Shown in pieces: positions 1-8,843 of a DNA stretch of 16,010 nucleotides. Each line of letters begins with the position of its first letter. Within the stretch, counting starts at the first letter, position 1. Source of the stretch: Discostella pseudostelligera (lineage: Eukaryota > Bacillariophyta > Thalassiosirophyceae > Thalassiosirales > Thalassiosiraceae); NCBI GenBank assembly GCA_036940085.1, contig JALLBK010000765.1:1-16010 (forward strand), read 5' to 3'. The notes beneath the pieces were generated by a model. That model was given only the letters and a program-made list of their open reading frames with translations. It was not told where the DNA came from and did no database searches. The translations under genes and the position numbers were made by a program.

Positions 1-182
1 AAAAGTACCAATGAGCTTTACGTGGCTAGCTGCTGCTAGCTGCGCAGCGGCTAGTGGGTGTAGGAATTCAAAACTGGCGACGGCTTGACGAAATGTTTTG
101 GCAGTAACAAATTGGCTGTAAATTATTGGCATTTATTTTGGCCTGAAATTTGAGGGCCGCCAGCTCGATCGCTAATAAAATC

Positions 183-510
183 GCTGTATTTGTATGTGAG
201 GAATAGTACTATGTGCGTGAGTGTACATACAGTGACTGCAGACTGCACGATAATTGGGACACCCTGTGCAGAGCGGCTAGATAGTCCCATTTACTGGAAA
301 GTCCCAATTACCATACTACACACCCTATTACTAGATTCTGTATTTGTAGTGAGGAATTAATAGTAGTACGTGCGTGACTGTATGCCGCTAGATAGTCCCA
401 TTTACTGGAAAGTCCCAATTACTGTACTACACACCCTATTACTAGATTCTACTTCCCGCAAAACCTGTGCACGGGCTCAGACTTACTGGAAAGTTCCAAT
501 TATCATGCTG
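183..510 (+). repeat. three-copy tandem repeat (157 nt, 111 nt, partial)
   Basis: Two nearly identical blocks start with GCTAGATAGTCCCATTTACT at 276 and 387, spaced 111 nt apart, and both run to CTAGATTCT (ends 339 and 450). The preceding TGTATTTGTA...GTGAGGAAT...GTGCGTGA segment is also repeated (about 184 and 340). Copy 1 holds about 45 extra nt. A third, degraded copy (about 465-510) repeats TTACTGGAAAGT-CCAATTA and shares CCTGTGCA with copy 1. TAATTGGGAC at 251 is the inverse of GTCCCAATTA at 301, so a stem is possible. It may be a minisatellite or a decayed small transposon; no open frame or terminal repeat decides. Confidence 0.8.
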
Positions 511-796
511 TCAATGTAAGGAGCTTCACACAGGATACAGTAGAAATGAGTGGGAAATTCTTTTGCTGGCTTTGTTGCTTCGTACCCTTGCTTTGTTTGA
601 TTTTGAGTTGTTGGACAGGTGGAGTGGGTGTGGGTGGTTGGACTGCTGTCACATTTGCAATAATGGCCAGATGTTTGAATGTTGATGGTTTTGGGGGTGG
701 TTGATGGTGGTGGAGTGTCAGGGTATGGTGTATGGCATCACAAATTCATATAATTTGGAGAATGCTGCTGGTGCTGTTTGTGGAGTGGGGGTTTCT

Positions 797-832
797 GGTC
801 ATGGTCATGGTCATGGTCATGGTCATGGTCAT
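797..832 (+). repeat. GGTCAT hexanucleotide microsatellite, six copies
   Basis: Six perfect GGTCAT units in a row inside the GT-rich satellite. Likely length-variable between strains. Confidence 0.95.
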
Positions 833-945
833 TGGATAGTAGCCAGATCATGATTTTGGTGGTGCTGTCATGGGATAGCCAGCAGCAGAAAAGATCACAA
901 GGATCTCCTTGATGCTGTTTGAATGATGTTTGTTGGTGTTGGTGT

Positions 946-1627
946 TGGTGCGCTGTGCTGTGGGTGTTGGTGGATCATGTTGATTTATGATTGAGGAGGA
1001 TGATGGAGTGGTGAGGAGATCTAGAGAAGGAAGCTTTGTGCTGAATTAAATGACTACTACAATTATGATGCAGCATACTATATGCATGAAAAATTGGAGA
1101 GAAGGAACAGGGAGATTTATGGCAGCGATTTTGTGGGAGTGGTGGGAGGTGATGTGCTGAAGTTCTTGGGAGTTTGAGTAGTAGTAGGTGCTGGGAAAAG
1201 TTGAAGTGGTGGGGGTGGAAGGCAGTGCTGTGGTTTGTTGTATGACAATGTTGAGATAATATGTTTGAATGTTGTTGATGATCTTTGTTGGTGTTGTGGT
1301 GTTGGTGTTGGTGGATCATGTTGATTTATGATTGAGGAGGATGATGGAGTGGTGAGGAGATCTAGAGGAGGAAGCTTTGTGCTGAATTAAATGACTACTA
1401 GAATTATGATGCAGCATACTATGCATGGAAAAATTGGAGAGAAGGAAGAACAGGAAGATTTATGGCAGCGATTTTGTGGGAGTGGTGGGAGGTGCTGTGC
1501 TGAAGTTCTTGGGAGTTTGAGTAGTAGTAGGTACTGGGAAAAGTTTGAAGTGGGGGGTGGAAGGCAGTGCTGTGGTTTGTTGTAACAATGTTGAGATAGT
1601 ATGTTTGAATGTGGTTGTTGATGCTGG
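946..1627 (+). repeat. 340-bp direct tandem duplication
   Basis: Two adjacent copies of about 340 nt. Landmarks repeat at a constant offset: TGGATCATGTTGATTTATG at 971 and 1312, TATGGCAGCG at 1118 and 1461, ATGTTTGAATGT at 1261 and 1601. The copies differ by scattered substitutions and small indels, so the duplication is fairly recent compared with the rest of the array. The minus-strand reading frames of the two copies also resemble each other, which is a by-product of the duplication. Confidence 0.9.
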
Positions 1628-1639
1628 TGGTGCAAGAGC

Positions 1640-2260
1640 CATTGGCAGATGGTGGTGTGGGAGCGAGAGGAGTTGCTTCTTTGCTGGAGTTGTTTATGTG
1701 GTAAGTGGTGGGAGGCAGTGTTGTGATTGCAATAAAAGTAAAAGTGGCCAGATGTTTGAATCATGTTGATGCAGGAATAGTCATCATTGACAGATGGGCC
1801 TGTGTGGTGGGAGTGGTGGGAGTTGCTTTGCATTATCATTTAGGTGGTGCTGGGTGCTGGTGCTGGGAGGATGCATTGCTGGTGATTGCAACAAGGATGA
1901 GAATGTGTTCTTCTTGATGGCCTGGGTGTGTTGATGGTGCTGTGCTACTGAAATGGTGGTGTGGGAGGAGGGGGGCAAGTTGCTTTGCTTGAGTTGTTTG
2001 AGTGGTTGGTGGTGGGAGGCAGTCATGGCTGTAATTGCAACAAGATCAAGTGGCCAGATGTTTGAATTGGAATCATAATGATGTAGAAAGAGAAGTCATT
2101 GTTGACAGATGGTGTGTGGGAGTGTGAGTGTGGTGAGTTCTTGCTTTGCTTGATCATTTGGGGTTTGCTGTGCTGCTGGTGGTGGGTGGTGGTGCTGGGA
2201 GGCATCATTGCTGGGCCGGTGATTGCAACAAGGATGGCCAGATGTTTGAATGTTCTTCAT
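1640..2260 (+). repeat. second tandem unit of about 305 bp
   Basis: The ordered motif set 'CATTG..AGATGG - GTTGCTT - GTGGTGGGAGGCAGT - GGCCAGATGTTTGAAT' occurs twice. The GTGGTGGGAGGCAGT core is at 1705 and 2009 (304 nt apart) and GGCCAGATGTTTGAAT is at 1746 and 2052 (306 nt apart). A shorter half-unit ends at 2251. Divergence between copies is clearly higher than in the 340-bp duplication upstream. Confidence 0.7.
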
Positions 2261-3251
2261 GAATGGCATATTCCATGATCATAAATCATACAAATACTAA
2301 GAATGGCCAGAGTATGCTTGAATGTTCTTGATGGCCATGGTGTTGATGATCATGGTGGTGGTGGAGGAGTGTCAGGGACATGACATTAATCATGGTATTA
2401 TGGTGTGGCATCATACTAGATACTCCTCCTAGATGCAAATCATTTGGAGAATAATGTTGGTGGCATGGTTATGCTGGAATCATGATCATGATTATGTTTG
2501 AATTTTGAATGATTGTTGGTGTGTTGGCAAGATCTAACATACGGAACAAGAAGTTCATACTAGGCAGGTTCATAAGTCACACTACTGAATTGAATGAATA
2601 CAGATGACAGTACAACTATAGGAATGGGACAGAAGGAATATGAAGATTCCTGACAAATGCTGGGCTTTCTTGCTGGAGTTGGAGTGGTGGGTAGTGGGAG
2701 GCAGTGCTGCAGCAGTGGTGGTTGCATCAATGGTGGCCAGGAGATGATGTTTGAATGGTAAATGGTATTGATGGTCATGTTCTTGGTGCTGGTGGAGTGA
2801 TGGTGGAGTGTCAGTGGTCATCATAGAAATGCTGGAAGTTTGAATGCATACTAGTAGCATTTGGAGTTGGAGTTGGAGACCATCATTTTGAATCACTTAC
2901 AACAGCTTTCAGTTGTTTTTCAATAAGAACAAGAACTGTAAGAATAAGAAACTGAGTCATCAGCATTTACCACATAAGTATCCACGCATGTGAGTGGTGA
3001 GTGTGAGAGAAGAGGAGGAGTGTCCATGCGGAAGTAGAAATAGTGCAGATACATGTCGAGGATGCTAACAATAATATTGGGGGGTGGCCAACAACTCTAA
3101 GCAGAGAAGTAGAGTTATGGGTTATGCATGTGAGTACCTACAGTGTTCTTAACAAACTTCGTAGGAGTACAATAATTCATTATTTTACATATCCCTATGT
3201 ACCATACACCCCAGAAACCTCACGCGCAGCGCTAGCCGACGCAGTCCTTCT

Positions 3252-3266
3252 CCCGACGCAGTCGGG
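3252..3266. other. short perfect hairpin (6-bp stem, GCA loop)
   Basis: CCCGAC-GCA-GTCGGG forms a perfect stem. CGACGCAGTC is also directly repeated just upstream (about 3238). Its role is unknown and it may be coincidental. Confidence 0.35.
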
Positions 3267-3290
3267 CTAGTCTAGAGATGATAGAGGGCA

Positions 3291-3325
3291 TCCCGCCAAA
3301 ACCATGCACTGGTTTCCCGCCATTT
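3291..3325 (+). promoter_or_regulatory. two E2F-like CCCGCC motifs upstream of AFG1
   Basis: TCCCGCCAAAA (from 3291) and TTTCCCGCCATTT (3313-3325) lie about 290-325 nt before the AFG1 start. The second contains the classical E2F core TTTCCCGCC. CCCGCC cores also occur in the 8124-8843 and 10539-10961 intergenic regions. Assignment to E2F/DP is by motif only. Confidence 0.35.
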
Positions 3326-3615
3326 CTCGTTTTCTCGCAATTTGAAATCAAAATTTAAAATTTGTGCCTTATTGACCACGTAGGATCTGTACTTAGTCCA
3401 CAGCGGAAGTTGAATACCGATGCGACACCCAAATCTTCAGTATCGTACTTAAGTATCTTCTTCTTCGACTCCCCCGCTCAACAACCCAGCACGAAGATGA
3501 AGAAGAAGTCGAAGACAACATCATGACCATGACCATCTTCATATCGACGATGATGCAGTAGTACTTACGTGCACCTGCCATCGATCGTCTGGCAAGTCCA
3601 TTTTGAGTTCCGAGG

Positions 3616-5322
3616 ATGCGTATGAAACGCCTTCTCTCCAGTAACGTCTTATTGCGAACATCAACATCGAAGACGAGATGGTTGCGAAGTGTTCCCGCTG
3701 CTAATCTTCATCTTCAGCCGAGCCACCGACAAGAATTCAACTGCCAAGGCGTCGGCGTCGGATTTGGACCAAAGCATCGGCTTTCATTCAATAGACAATT
3801 GAGCACGAACAAAAGCATTAATATTGTTACTGACTGTGATCATTCCAATAGAATTGGTAATACTGAGAATGACACCGTTGCTGGTGGTGATAGTGCTGCC
3901 TTAAACCAACGCGGTCCGACGCAGCAAAGTGACCATGAATTTAACTTACTCGAACAATATGAATATTTGATCCAAACGGAAGAAATCACACGCGACATCC
4001 ACCAAATGGAAGCACTGAAAGAGCTAAACCGACTCAGGGAGGAATGTATACGATACTGTGAGAATGAAAAGTTCGATTCAGATGAGAGCAGCGTATCCAC
4101 AATCTTCACCCAACTATTCTCATATACTCCCTCCTGGGCCAATTCATCCACCACAGAAGATCCTTCACTGCCACTGGGAGTCTACCTCCATGGAGGGGTC
4201 GGTTGTGGAAAGACTTACTGCATGAATCTATTTTATAATTCATTGCCATCGACAGTGAAGAAACAGAAGGTACACTTTCACAAGTTCATGTTAGATATTC
4301 ACAAACAGATGCATTTGGCCAAAATGAAGAACCTACACGGGGATGATGCAATTAAGTTTGTAATTCAATCGACGTTATCGAAAGGCAAGATTCTTTGCTT
4401 TGACGAATTCCAAGTGACAGACGTTGCTGATGGTAAGAGTCTATGGCATGTCATCGATGAATTTTAAAGTTGAGAGTTATCCTCATGCTGATTTCTTTGT
4501 GTCAACTCTTGAACAAAGCTCTTATTCTGAAACGATTGTTCACCGATCTAATTGATAACGGTACAATCATTGTCGCCACGTCCAATCGTCCTCCTAGAGA
4601 TTTGTACAAGGGGGGTCTACAGCGACATTTATTCTTACCATTCATTGATTTGTTGGAAGAAAAGTGCGCAGTTGTCAGTATGTGGGAGAGTGACATGGAT
4701 TATCGCCTGGTGCAGAGCAGCGACGAAAAGCGGACGGGTGCACAACAAGTATTCTTCGTTNAGTGACATGGATTATCGCCTGGTGCAGAGCAGCGACGAA
4801 AAGCGGACGGGTGCACAACAAGTATTCTTCGTTGATGGCGACGACGATCCACCGGGGTCTGCTAAAAAGTCTTTCTGTGATTTATTCAAAACCTTGACGA
4901 AAGATTCCCTTATTGAATCATTGGTATTGGAAGTCCAAGGTCGACGAATATTGGTGCCTAAAGTCTCAACCCAATACAATATTGCTTCCTTCTCCTTCTA
5001 TGATCTATGTGGAACTGCAAAAGGTGCTGCCGACTATCTCGCCATTGGAGAGCGATTCCACACAATCTTCATTGAGGACGTGCCTAAGTTAAAGCATCAC
5101 GAAGTGAATCATATACGCCGATGGATTACACTCATTGATGCATTGTACGAAAATCATGTGAAAGTAGTGATACATGCGGCAACATATCCTGAAGACATGT
5201 TGGAAGTGGATTTGAATAGCGTTCATGATGAGGTATTTGCGTTTGATAGAACGAGAAGTCGAATGGAAGAGATGAGGAGCGAGGGGTATTTACGGAAGCG
5301 GTGGATTGGATCTCAATTATGA
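3616..5322 (+). CDS. AFG1: AFG1/LACE1-family mitochondrial AAA+ ATPase (two exons)
   Basis: AFG1-like ATPases of the inner mitochondrial membrane assist turnover of unassembled or misfolded respiratory-chain subunits. Exon 1 is 3616-4432 and exon 2 is 4519-5322, joined in phase 1. The first 40 residues are rich in Arg, Ser and Leu with no acidic residue, like a mitochondrial presequence. Walker A is GGVGCGKT at residues 193-200 and Walker B with the family signature is CFDEFQVTD at 261-269. After the intron come VATSNRPP and DLYKGGLQR, then FSFYDLCG, AADYLAIGERFHTIF, RRWITLIDALYE and DEVFAFDRTRSRMEEM, all characteristic of AFG1. Exon 2 contains a 73-nt assembly excess (N plus duplicated flank, 4761-4833). 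Without it the product is 515 residues, normal for the family; read literally, the frame breaks at the N. The gene converges on the EDR2-like gene, 128 nt away. The start is the first of two close ATGs. Confidence 0.94.
4433..4518 (+). other. AFG1 intron, 86 nt, GT-AG
   Basis: The donor is GATG|GTAAGA and the acceptor ACAAAG|CTCTT. Removing it joins VTDVAD to ALILKRLFTDL in phase 1, restoring the unbroken AFG1 family sequence after Walker B. Unspliced, the frame stops at TAA about 35 nt into the intron. Confidence 0.93.
4689..4833 (+). repeat. 72-nt direct duplication around a single N (assembly scar)
   Basis: Bases 4689-4760 are identical to 4762-4833, separated only by N at 4761. The duplication falls inside a conserved exon and shifts the frame by 73 nt. 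Counting only one copy keeps the AFG1 reading frame. This is the pattern left when two overlapping contigs are scaffolded with a placeholder N instead of being merged. Confidence 0.95.
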
Positions 5323-5450
5323 TATAATTAACTTAGGCACTCCCTGCACATGGCGTTGTTACTTCAGACTGGACTGCTAGACGGCATACTTTAAGAAGTG
5401 GAATTGAGATAATTCCTTTATAATGACGTGATCAATACTACCGTCATCGA

Positions 5451-8123
5451 TCATCTCTCCTTGTTCCATTGAGATTGCGTCGGCGTCTTCTTCATATTCA
5501 AATGATGCAAACGGAACAATCCCAGCACCTGCTCTGGCAAATGCCCTTCTTCCTCATTCCCTTCAATGACAAATCCAAGATCCACCGTCACTGCATCGGC
5601 CTTCCCCACCACAGTATTGGCAACACTGTTCCCAAACGCCGGTCCTTTCGTAACATCCAGGCTGATTTCGAGGTAGTTTTCAGATATGGAACCACGGTAC
5701 GACATGGGAAGCTTCGTACCGATGAGTGCGGGTGTCGATCCAACCATTTTCTTTACCATCCATGGCCCAGCGACGATGCGTGGGATGAGCTTGAATCGTT
5801 TGTTGCGGTATTCCTGATCAATAATAATGTTGCATGGGTTGTGGGTCAAACATGAAACTGAGAAGCCGAACGTAATGTTAGATCATGCAGCTAGGTTTTT
5901 GAGAATGAGACTCACTGTACTTCCTTCCATAAATTTTCGCCATGCCTTCTCGGACGGATGATTTTGTTTGCATGAAGAGAACGGTCCCTCGTCGGCATCG
6001 GGTCGTACCAAATACGCTTGAAAGTTACCCCATGGTACAATGAAATTGATTATTAGCCTGGAATGCAATATCGACGTTGGGGAATTATTATTGCTCATCA
6101 TTAGATGATTTGGAGACGCACGCAAAGAGTGCATACAACCGTAATGACCCAAATGTACTTACAAGAAAGGCGGACGATGCAATCCCATGTCATTGCAAAT
6201 CCTCTTCCATCGCCGCAAATAACTATTCGTACCCGACGATGGATCGATAATCTCACTTTTGTCCCCATTCACAAAGCTGTCCACACCAAGCATGGTAAAT
6301 ATCGATGTTTCGCTCTCCACCTTAACCCCGTCTTTTGAATAGGTCCTTCCTCGCACAAACATGGTCGAGGCACATGGTTCCGACCATACATTTGTGGGGG
6401 TGTTGCTTGGTGAAAATGTTTCTGAATCGCTTCGTTGCGGATGCTGCTGCTGTTTCCCCAGACATAATTCCTTCATGGAGGCACATCCATCGGTGGGTGT
6501 CACAAACGAGTGGGTGGAATTGCTGCTTTCCATCTTTGAATTGGTGGTAGTAGTAGTAGTGTGTTTCCCCGACGACGGTTGTGCTACTGCTGTTGTTGCC
6601 GTGGTTGATAGTAATGCCCTCCAATGATCCTCTTGAACATGCCTCAATGTCGTTTCCATATGCTGAGCTGCATGAAACCACCACAGTTCCTTCATTTGAT
6701 CACAATTGTACTTTCCATGGACGATGCCCTCAGTGATATGGGTAGGATCTTGTAGGTACAATCTTGGGAAACTGTATGTGAATACCAATTCGGAATCGAT
6801 ATCGGATGTATTGATAGTAGTAGTAGTAGTAGTAGTTGCATTCACTTTGGACCAAACGGGTGGAGGAGGTGCATTAATGTATTCCATGTAGTACGGCCTG
6901 ATGGTGTTATTGTTGTCATCATCCGTTTCCATGGCCAAGGAGGACGATCGTTCACTCCCGGGCATTGCCATGGCAGCCAATTTCTTATGATGGTGGTGGT
7001 GGCTGTGAACATCCACTGAATTCGAACCAATGCCACCACTCTCACACCCCTCACCTCTCAAACCGTGTCCACCAATGGTTTTGTTGTTGTGTTCACGTAT
7101 CCTCTTTGTCGGAGACCCTGGACTGTCCATCATACTGTTCGTTCTGTTACTGCTGCTGCTCAGACCACCATGATTTATAGTACGATAATTCCGTAGCATT
7201 TCCCGATTGGTCTTGCGCAAATTCCCATTGGTCATTTGGGCCATGTTGGCAACTTGCCTAGATAGTAGCGAAAGAGAGAGCGAGAGAGCGATGTGGGCAC
7301 ACGTAGCAGTAGTAAGCAAAAAATAATCAGGAACTACCTTTTTGGGTTTGACAAACAAAGCATCAACTTACTTTGCAAGGCTCAATTCAATCATTGGAGA
7401 ATCCTCCTCGGCGGTGGTCGATGATGATGATGGTGGTGGCATGGCATTCAATTGGCTAAGTGCATTATACGACATGGAACGATTCTGCTGCTGCTGCTGA
7501 CGATTGTTCCGATGAGGAGTATAATATGCATATGCCTCCCTATTATTTGTATGCGGAGTAGTAGTAGTTGCACCAGCACCAGCACCATTCTCCTCGCAAT
7601 CGGTGTCAGATGCAAGTAATGAAAAGAGGGATTGTCCTTCCCATAAGGAATCATTTTCGTCATCGCCACGGTAGATGAGGGGATTGGATGCAAATGGTTT
7701 GGCATTGCTGCTGCTCTTGGTGTTGTTATTATCTCGGTTGGAATGCGGTAGATTATTAATCAAATGATCGTTGTGGTGGTCGTTGGCGGAATAAATCTTT
7801 CGTTGATTTGGAGTTGTCATTGGAGTCGTCGATCGACTCGGCGTAGTATTATTAGTACCCCCTTTGGTCCAATAATCACCTCCTCTCGATGAGGACGACG
7901 AAGACGATGCCTGTTTCATTGGTGGCATTTTCGAGGATGCCCCATTCTTTTGCTCATGGCTGCCGTCGTCATAGTCGTCGTGCAACAGCCCCCCTCTACC
8001 TCTACTGGCCGTGGCATGATGCTTGCCATCCAGTAGGGTAGTATCCATACAGCATGACAGCATGTAGAGAGATTTCATATTCTCGGCGGTGGTGTTGGTA
8101 TGGCAGTCGGCGGCGGCATTCAT
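5451..8123 (-). CDS. EDR2_C (DUF1336) domain protein with low-complexity N-terminus, four exons
   Basis: Exons on the minus strand: 8123-7372, 7257-6163, 6057-5916 and 5813-5451; phases 2, 2 and 0 all agree, giving 783 residues. Residues from about 541 to 770 match the C-terminal domain of plant ENHANCED DISEASE RESISTANCE 2: FVRGRTYSKDG, MLGVDSF, the PPFLLIINFIVPWGNF stretch formed across intron 2, and FMEGSTEYRNKRFKLIPRIV formed across intron 3, then PWMVKKMVGSTPALIG, NYLEI and VTVDLGFVIEG. Plant EDR2 proteins carry PH and lipid-binding START domains before this domain. Here the first ~540 residues are instead Ser/Thr/Asn/His/Gln-rich, with Thr runs, a QQQQQ run and SHHHHHHKK, probably disordered. 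The function is likely membrane- or lipid-associated, by family only. The start at 8123 is the first in-frame ATG; the frame stays open upstream to a TAG near 8190, so an extra 5' exon is possible. Confidence 0.9.
5814..5915 (-). other. EDR2-like intron 3, 102 nt
   Basis: Donor AGTACA|GTGAGT, acceptor TGATCAG|GAATAC, phase 0. The join FMEGST-EYRNKRFK aligns without a gap to the family pattern F-x-E-G-x-x-x-[FY]-R-N-x-R-F-K. An alternative AG further upstream (CTTCTCAG, about 5862) would add about 17 residues that the family lacks. Confidence 0.85.
6058..6162 (-). other. EDR2-like intron 2, 105 nt
   Basis: Donor TTCTT|GTAAGT, acceptor TTCCAG|GCTAA. Phase 2: joining gives PPFL-LIINFIVPWG, matching the conserved strand of the EDR2_C domain. 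Confidence 0.9.
7258..7371 (-). other. EDR2-like intron 1, 114 nt
   Basis: Donor GCAAA|GTAAGT, acceptor TATCTAG|GCAAG. Phase 2: the split Lys codon AA|G joins SLA-K to QVANMAQM. Confidence 0.88.
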
Positions 8124-8843
8124 CTTGGGCACAGGGGTTGGGTTTGGGGTGGCGGCAACTTTGGTAGTGGTAGTATTGCTAATGCCGAATGCCGAGGCCT
8201 ACGGAAGCGCTCTATGGTACTTCCTCGCCCTAACTCACTTCAAATCAAGGTGCAGAGATGATGATGATGATGCATGGGGGCGGGTGGATGGAGGAAGATT
8301 GATGTATGTGGTGTTTGCTGCTTTTTATCCTCCCTCTCGCTCTCGGTGGCAATGCTTTTGCTATTGACGAAAATGCCAAGTGGCAATGATCATGGTTTCT
8401 TCGCGTTGGAAGAAGCAATGCGGCGGAAAGGGAAATCGAGCGCGAGGTGGACCGTTGGGCGGGCCACGGACAAGAGAGATGGTGCATCCCATCTTGTCCG
8501 ACCTCCCGATTGTTGAATTCCCAACGAAAGCCAGACGAATGACGTAGAGGTCACTTGTCTCCCGCCATTTTCAATACATTGACCTTCGTTCGCCAAAGTC
8601 ACCACAACTTTCTTCCCGCCATTCTTTGACTCCACGTGGAGGTCACATGCATCAGCATTACAATACAAAGAGCAACAACATTGATATCTTTGGATTTGAT
8701 ACAATATGCAAGTCTAGAGTGATACTTCGATCTCATTGCCTATTAAGTGCATTGTCCTACATGTTGGTGTTGGTAGGATGCAGCGAACCTGTCAAATACA
8801 GTAAATCTTAGTCTCGCCCATTGTCGGGTTCATGTCGACATCA
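8124..8843. other. intergenic region upstream of the EDR2-like gene
   Basis: About 720 nt with no convincing gene. Open frames here have no recognisable domain. A GAT microsatellite (about 8257-8272) and two CCCGCCATT motifs are present. It holds the promoter of the EDR2-like gene (minus) and the 3' end of the membrane-protein gene (minus). Confidence 0.6.
8561..8623 (+). promoter_or_regulatory. paired E2F-like CCCGCCATT motifs
   Basis: CCCGCCATT occurs at 8561 and 8615 in the same orientation, 54 nt apart, about 440-490 nt upstream of the EDR2-like start. The same nine bases occur upstream of AFG1 at 3316. Functional assignment is by motif only. Confidence 0.35.

Larger units (their letters stand above)
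467..2880 (+). repeat. degenerate G+T-rich satellite array
   Basis: About 2.4 kb in which the plus strand is very poor in C and rich in G and T, built from recurring motifs such as GTGGTGGGAGGCAGTG, GATTGCAACAAG and GGCCAGATGTTTGAAT. The last is exact at 665, 1746, 2052 and 2236, with variants near 2304 and 2734. The motifs recur in the same order, which indicates decayed tandem copies rather than simple sequence. No coding potential is visible. Outer limits are approximate. Confidence 0.75.
1..3615. other. gene-free repeat-rich region upstream of AFG1
   Basis: No protein-coding gene can be supported here. The open frames present are low-complexity translations of the G+T-rich repeats: on the minus strand they give His/Ser/Gln/Pro/Thr-rich peptides with no domain pattern. 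Bases 183-510 are a short repeat family, about 467-2880 a degenerate GT-rich satellite, and 2880-3290 unique A+T-richer sequence in which I see nothing beyond a small hairpin at 3252-3266. Bases 3290-3615 are the promoter and leader region of the AFG1 gene. Confidence 0.7.

Noticed and set aside
975..2896. Minus-strand open frames rich in His, Ser, Gln and Pro (for example 975-1319, 1387-1839, 2582-2896)
   Set aside because: They are translations of the C+A-rich complement of the satellite, duplicated together with it, with no domain pattern, codon bias or splice context.
3252..3266. Hairpin as a transcription terminator
   Set aside because: No U-tract follows, and intrinsic terminators of this type are not expected for nuclear genes; kept only as a structural note.
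3043..3270. 75-codon plus-strand frame
   Set aside because: No recognisable motif and no supporting context; it lies in the gene-free region.
5469..5855. 128-codon plus-strand frame
   Set aside because: Antisense shadow of the last exon of the EDR2-like gene, whose family match is clear.
8390..8704. 104-codon minus-strand frame between the EDR2-like and membrane-protein genes
   Set aside because: Composition is non-protein-like, no motif, and it covers the promoter-type CCCGCC motifs.
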